Positions 17,653-17,685 of a stretch of 17,685 nt of DNA are shown here, in pieces. The stretch's first letter is position 1. Each line of letters starts with the position of its first letter. Location of the stretch: contig CAMPET010000472.1 in assembly GCA_946803715.1 (NCBI GenBank), forward strand, positions 870-18,554, given 5' to 3'. The notes beneath the pieces are model-generated. The model worked only from the letters and a program-made list of their open reading frames with translations, ran no database searches and was not told where the DNA came from. The stretch is from Beroe ovata. Its lineage: Eukaryota > Ctenophora > Nuda > Beroida > Beroidae. Both the position numbers and the translations under genes were made by a program.

Positions 17653-17685
<33 letters not shown>
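17653..17685. repeat. (GT)n microsatellite fused to a splice donor
   Basis: The last DENND1-like exon ends at 17652 and the intron begins gtgagt, passing straight into at least 14 GT units up to the window edge. Confidence 0.9.

Overview
This is eukaryotic, almost certainly animal, genomic DNA. Coding sequence is split into short exons with clean GT-AG borders and matching phases, introns run from tens of bases to about 1.7 kb, and the intergenic part is full of small repeats. Both recognisable genes are metazoan families (a PHR-type E3 ligase and a connecdenn-type DENN protein). Their sequences diverge strongly from the vertebrate proteins as I remember them, so an early-branching invertebrate such as a sponge is a reasonable guess, not a demonstrated fact. 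Single N bases at 1932, 11361 and 11895 fit a draft assembly.

Left part (about 580-7390, minus strand): seventeen exons of a MYCBP2 / Highwire / RPM-1 (PHR) orthologue. They read from right to left and cover only the N-terminal part of the giant protein: an N-terminal helical region, a 'KISSG' segment, and an RCC1-like region interrupted by a cysteine-rich block. The gene continues off the left edge, and its first exon was not found.

Nested in a 1667-base intron of that gene (3034-4700), on the opposite strand, is a two-exon gene for an unrecognised 212-residue basic, probably coiled-coil protein (3610-4371). Its only intron carries four RFX/X-box-like palindromes at an exact 22-base period.

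Middle part (about 7400-14900): no confident gene. It holds a minisatellite, a perfect hairpin, a duplicated segment of about 1.5 kb, two families of miniature inverted-repeat elements with visible target-site duplications, CG-rich palindromes and a 35-base palindrome. A possible set of tiny minus-strand exons (about 8833-9134) and a short plus-strand ORF (11744-11929) are weak candidates.

Right part (about 14950-17685, plus strand): a YY1-like motif near 14975, then five in-phase exons of a DENND1 (connecdenn)-like gene. They cover the uDENN part and the start of the cDENN part, and the gene continues off the right edge.

The PHR gene and the DENND1-like gene are divergently oriented. Synaptic/axonal ubiquitin signalling (PHR) and Rab35-type endocytic trafficking (DENND1) are separate known roles; nothing here shows that the genes act together.
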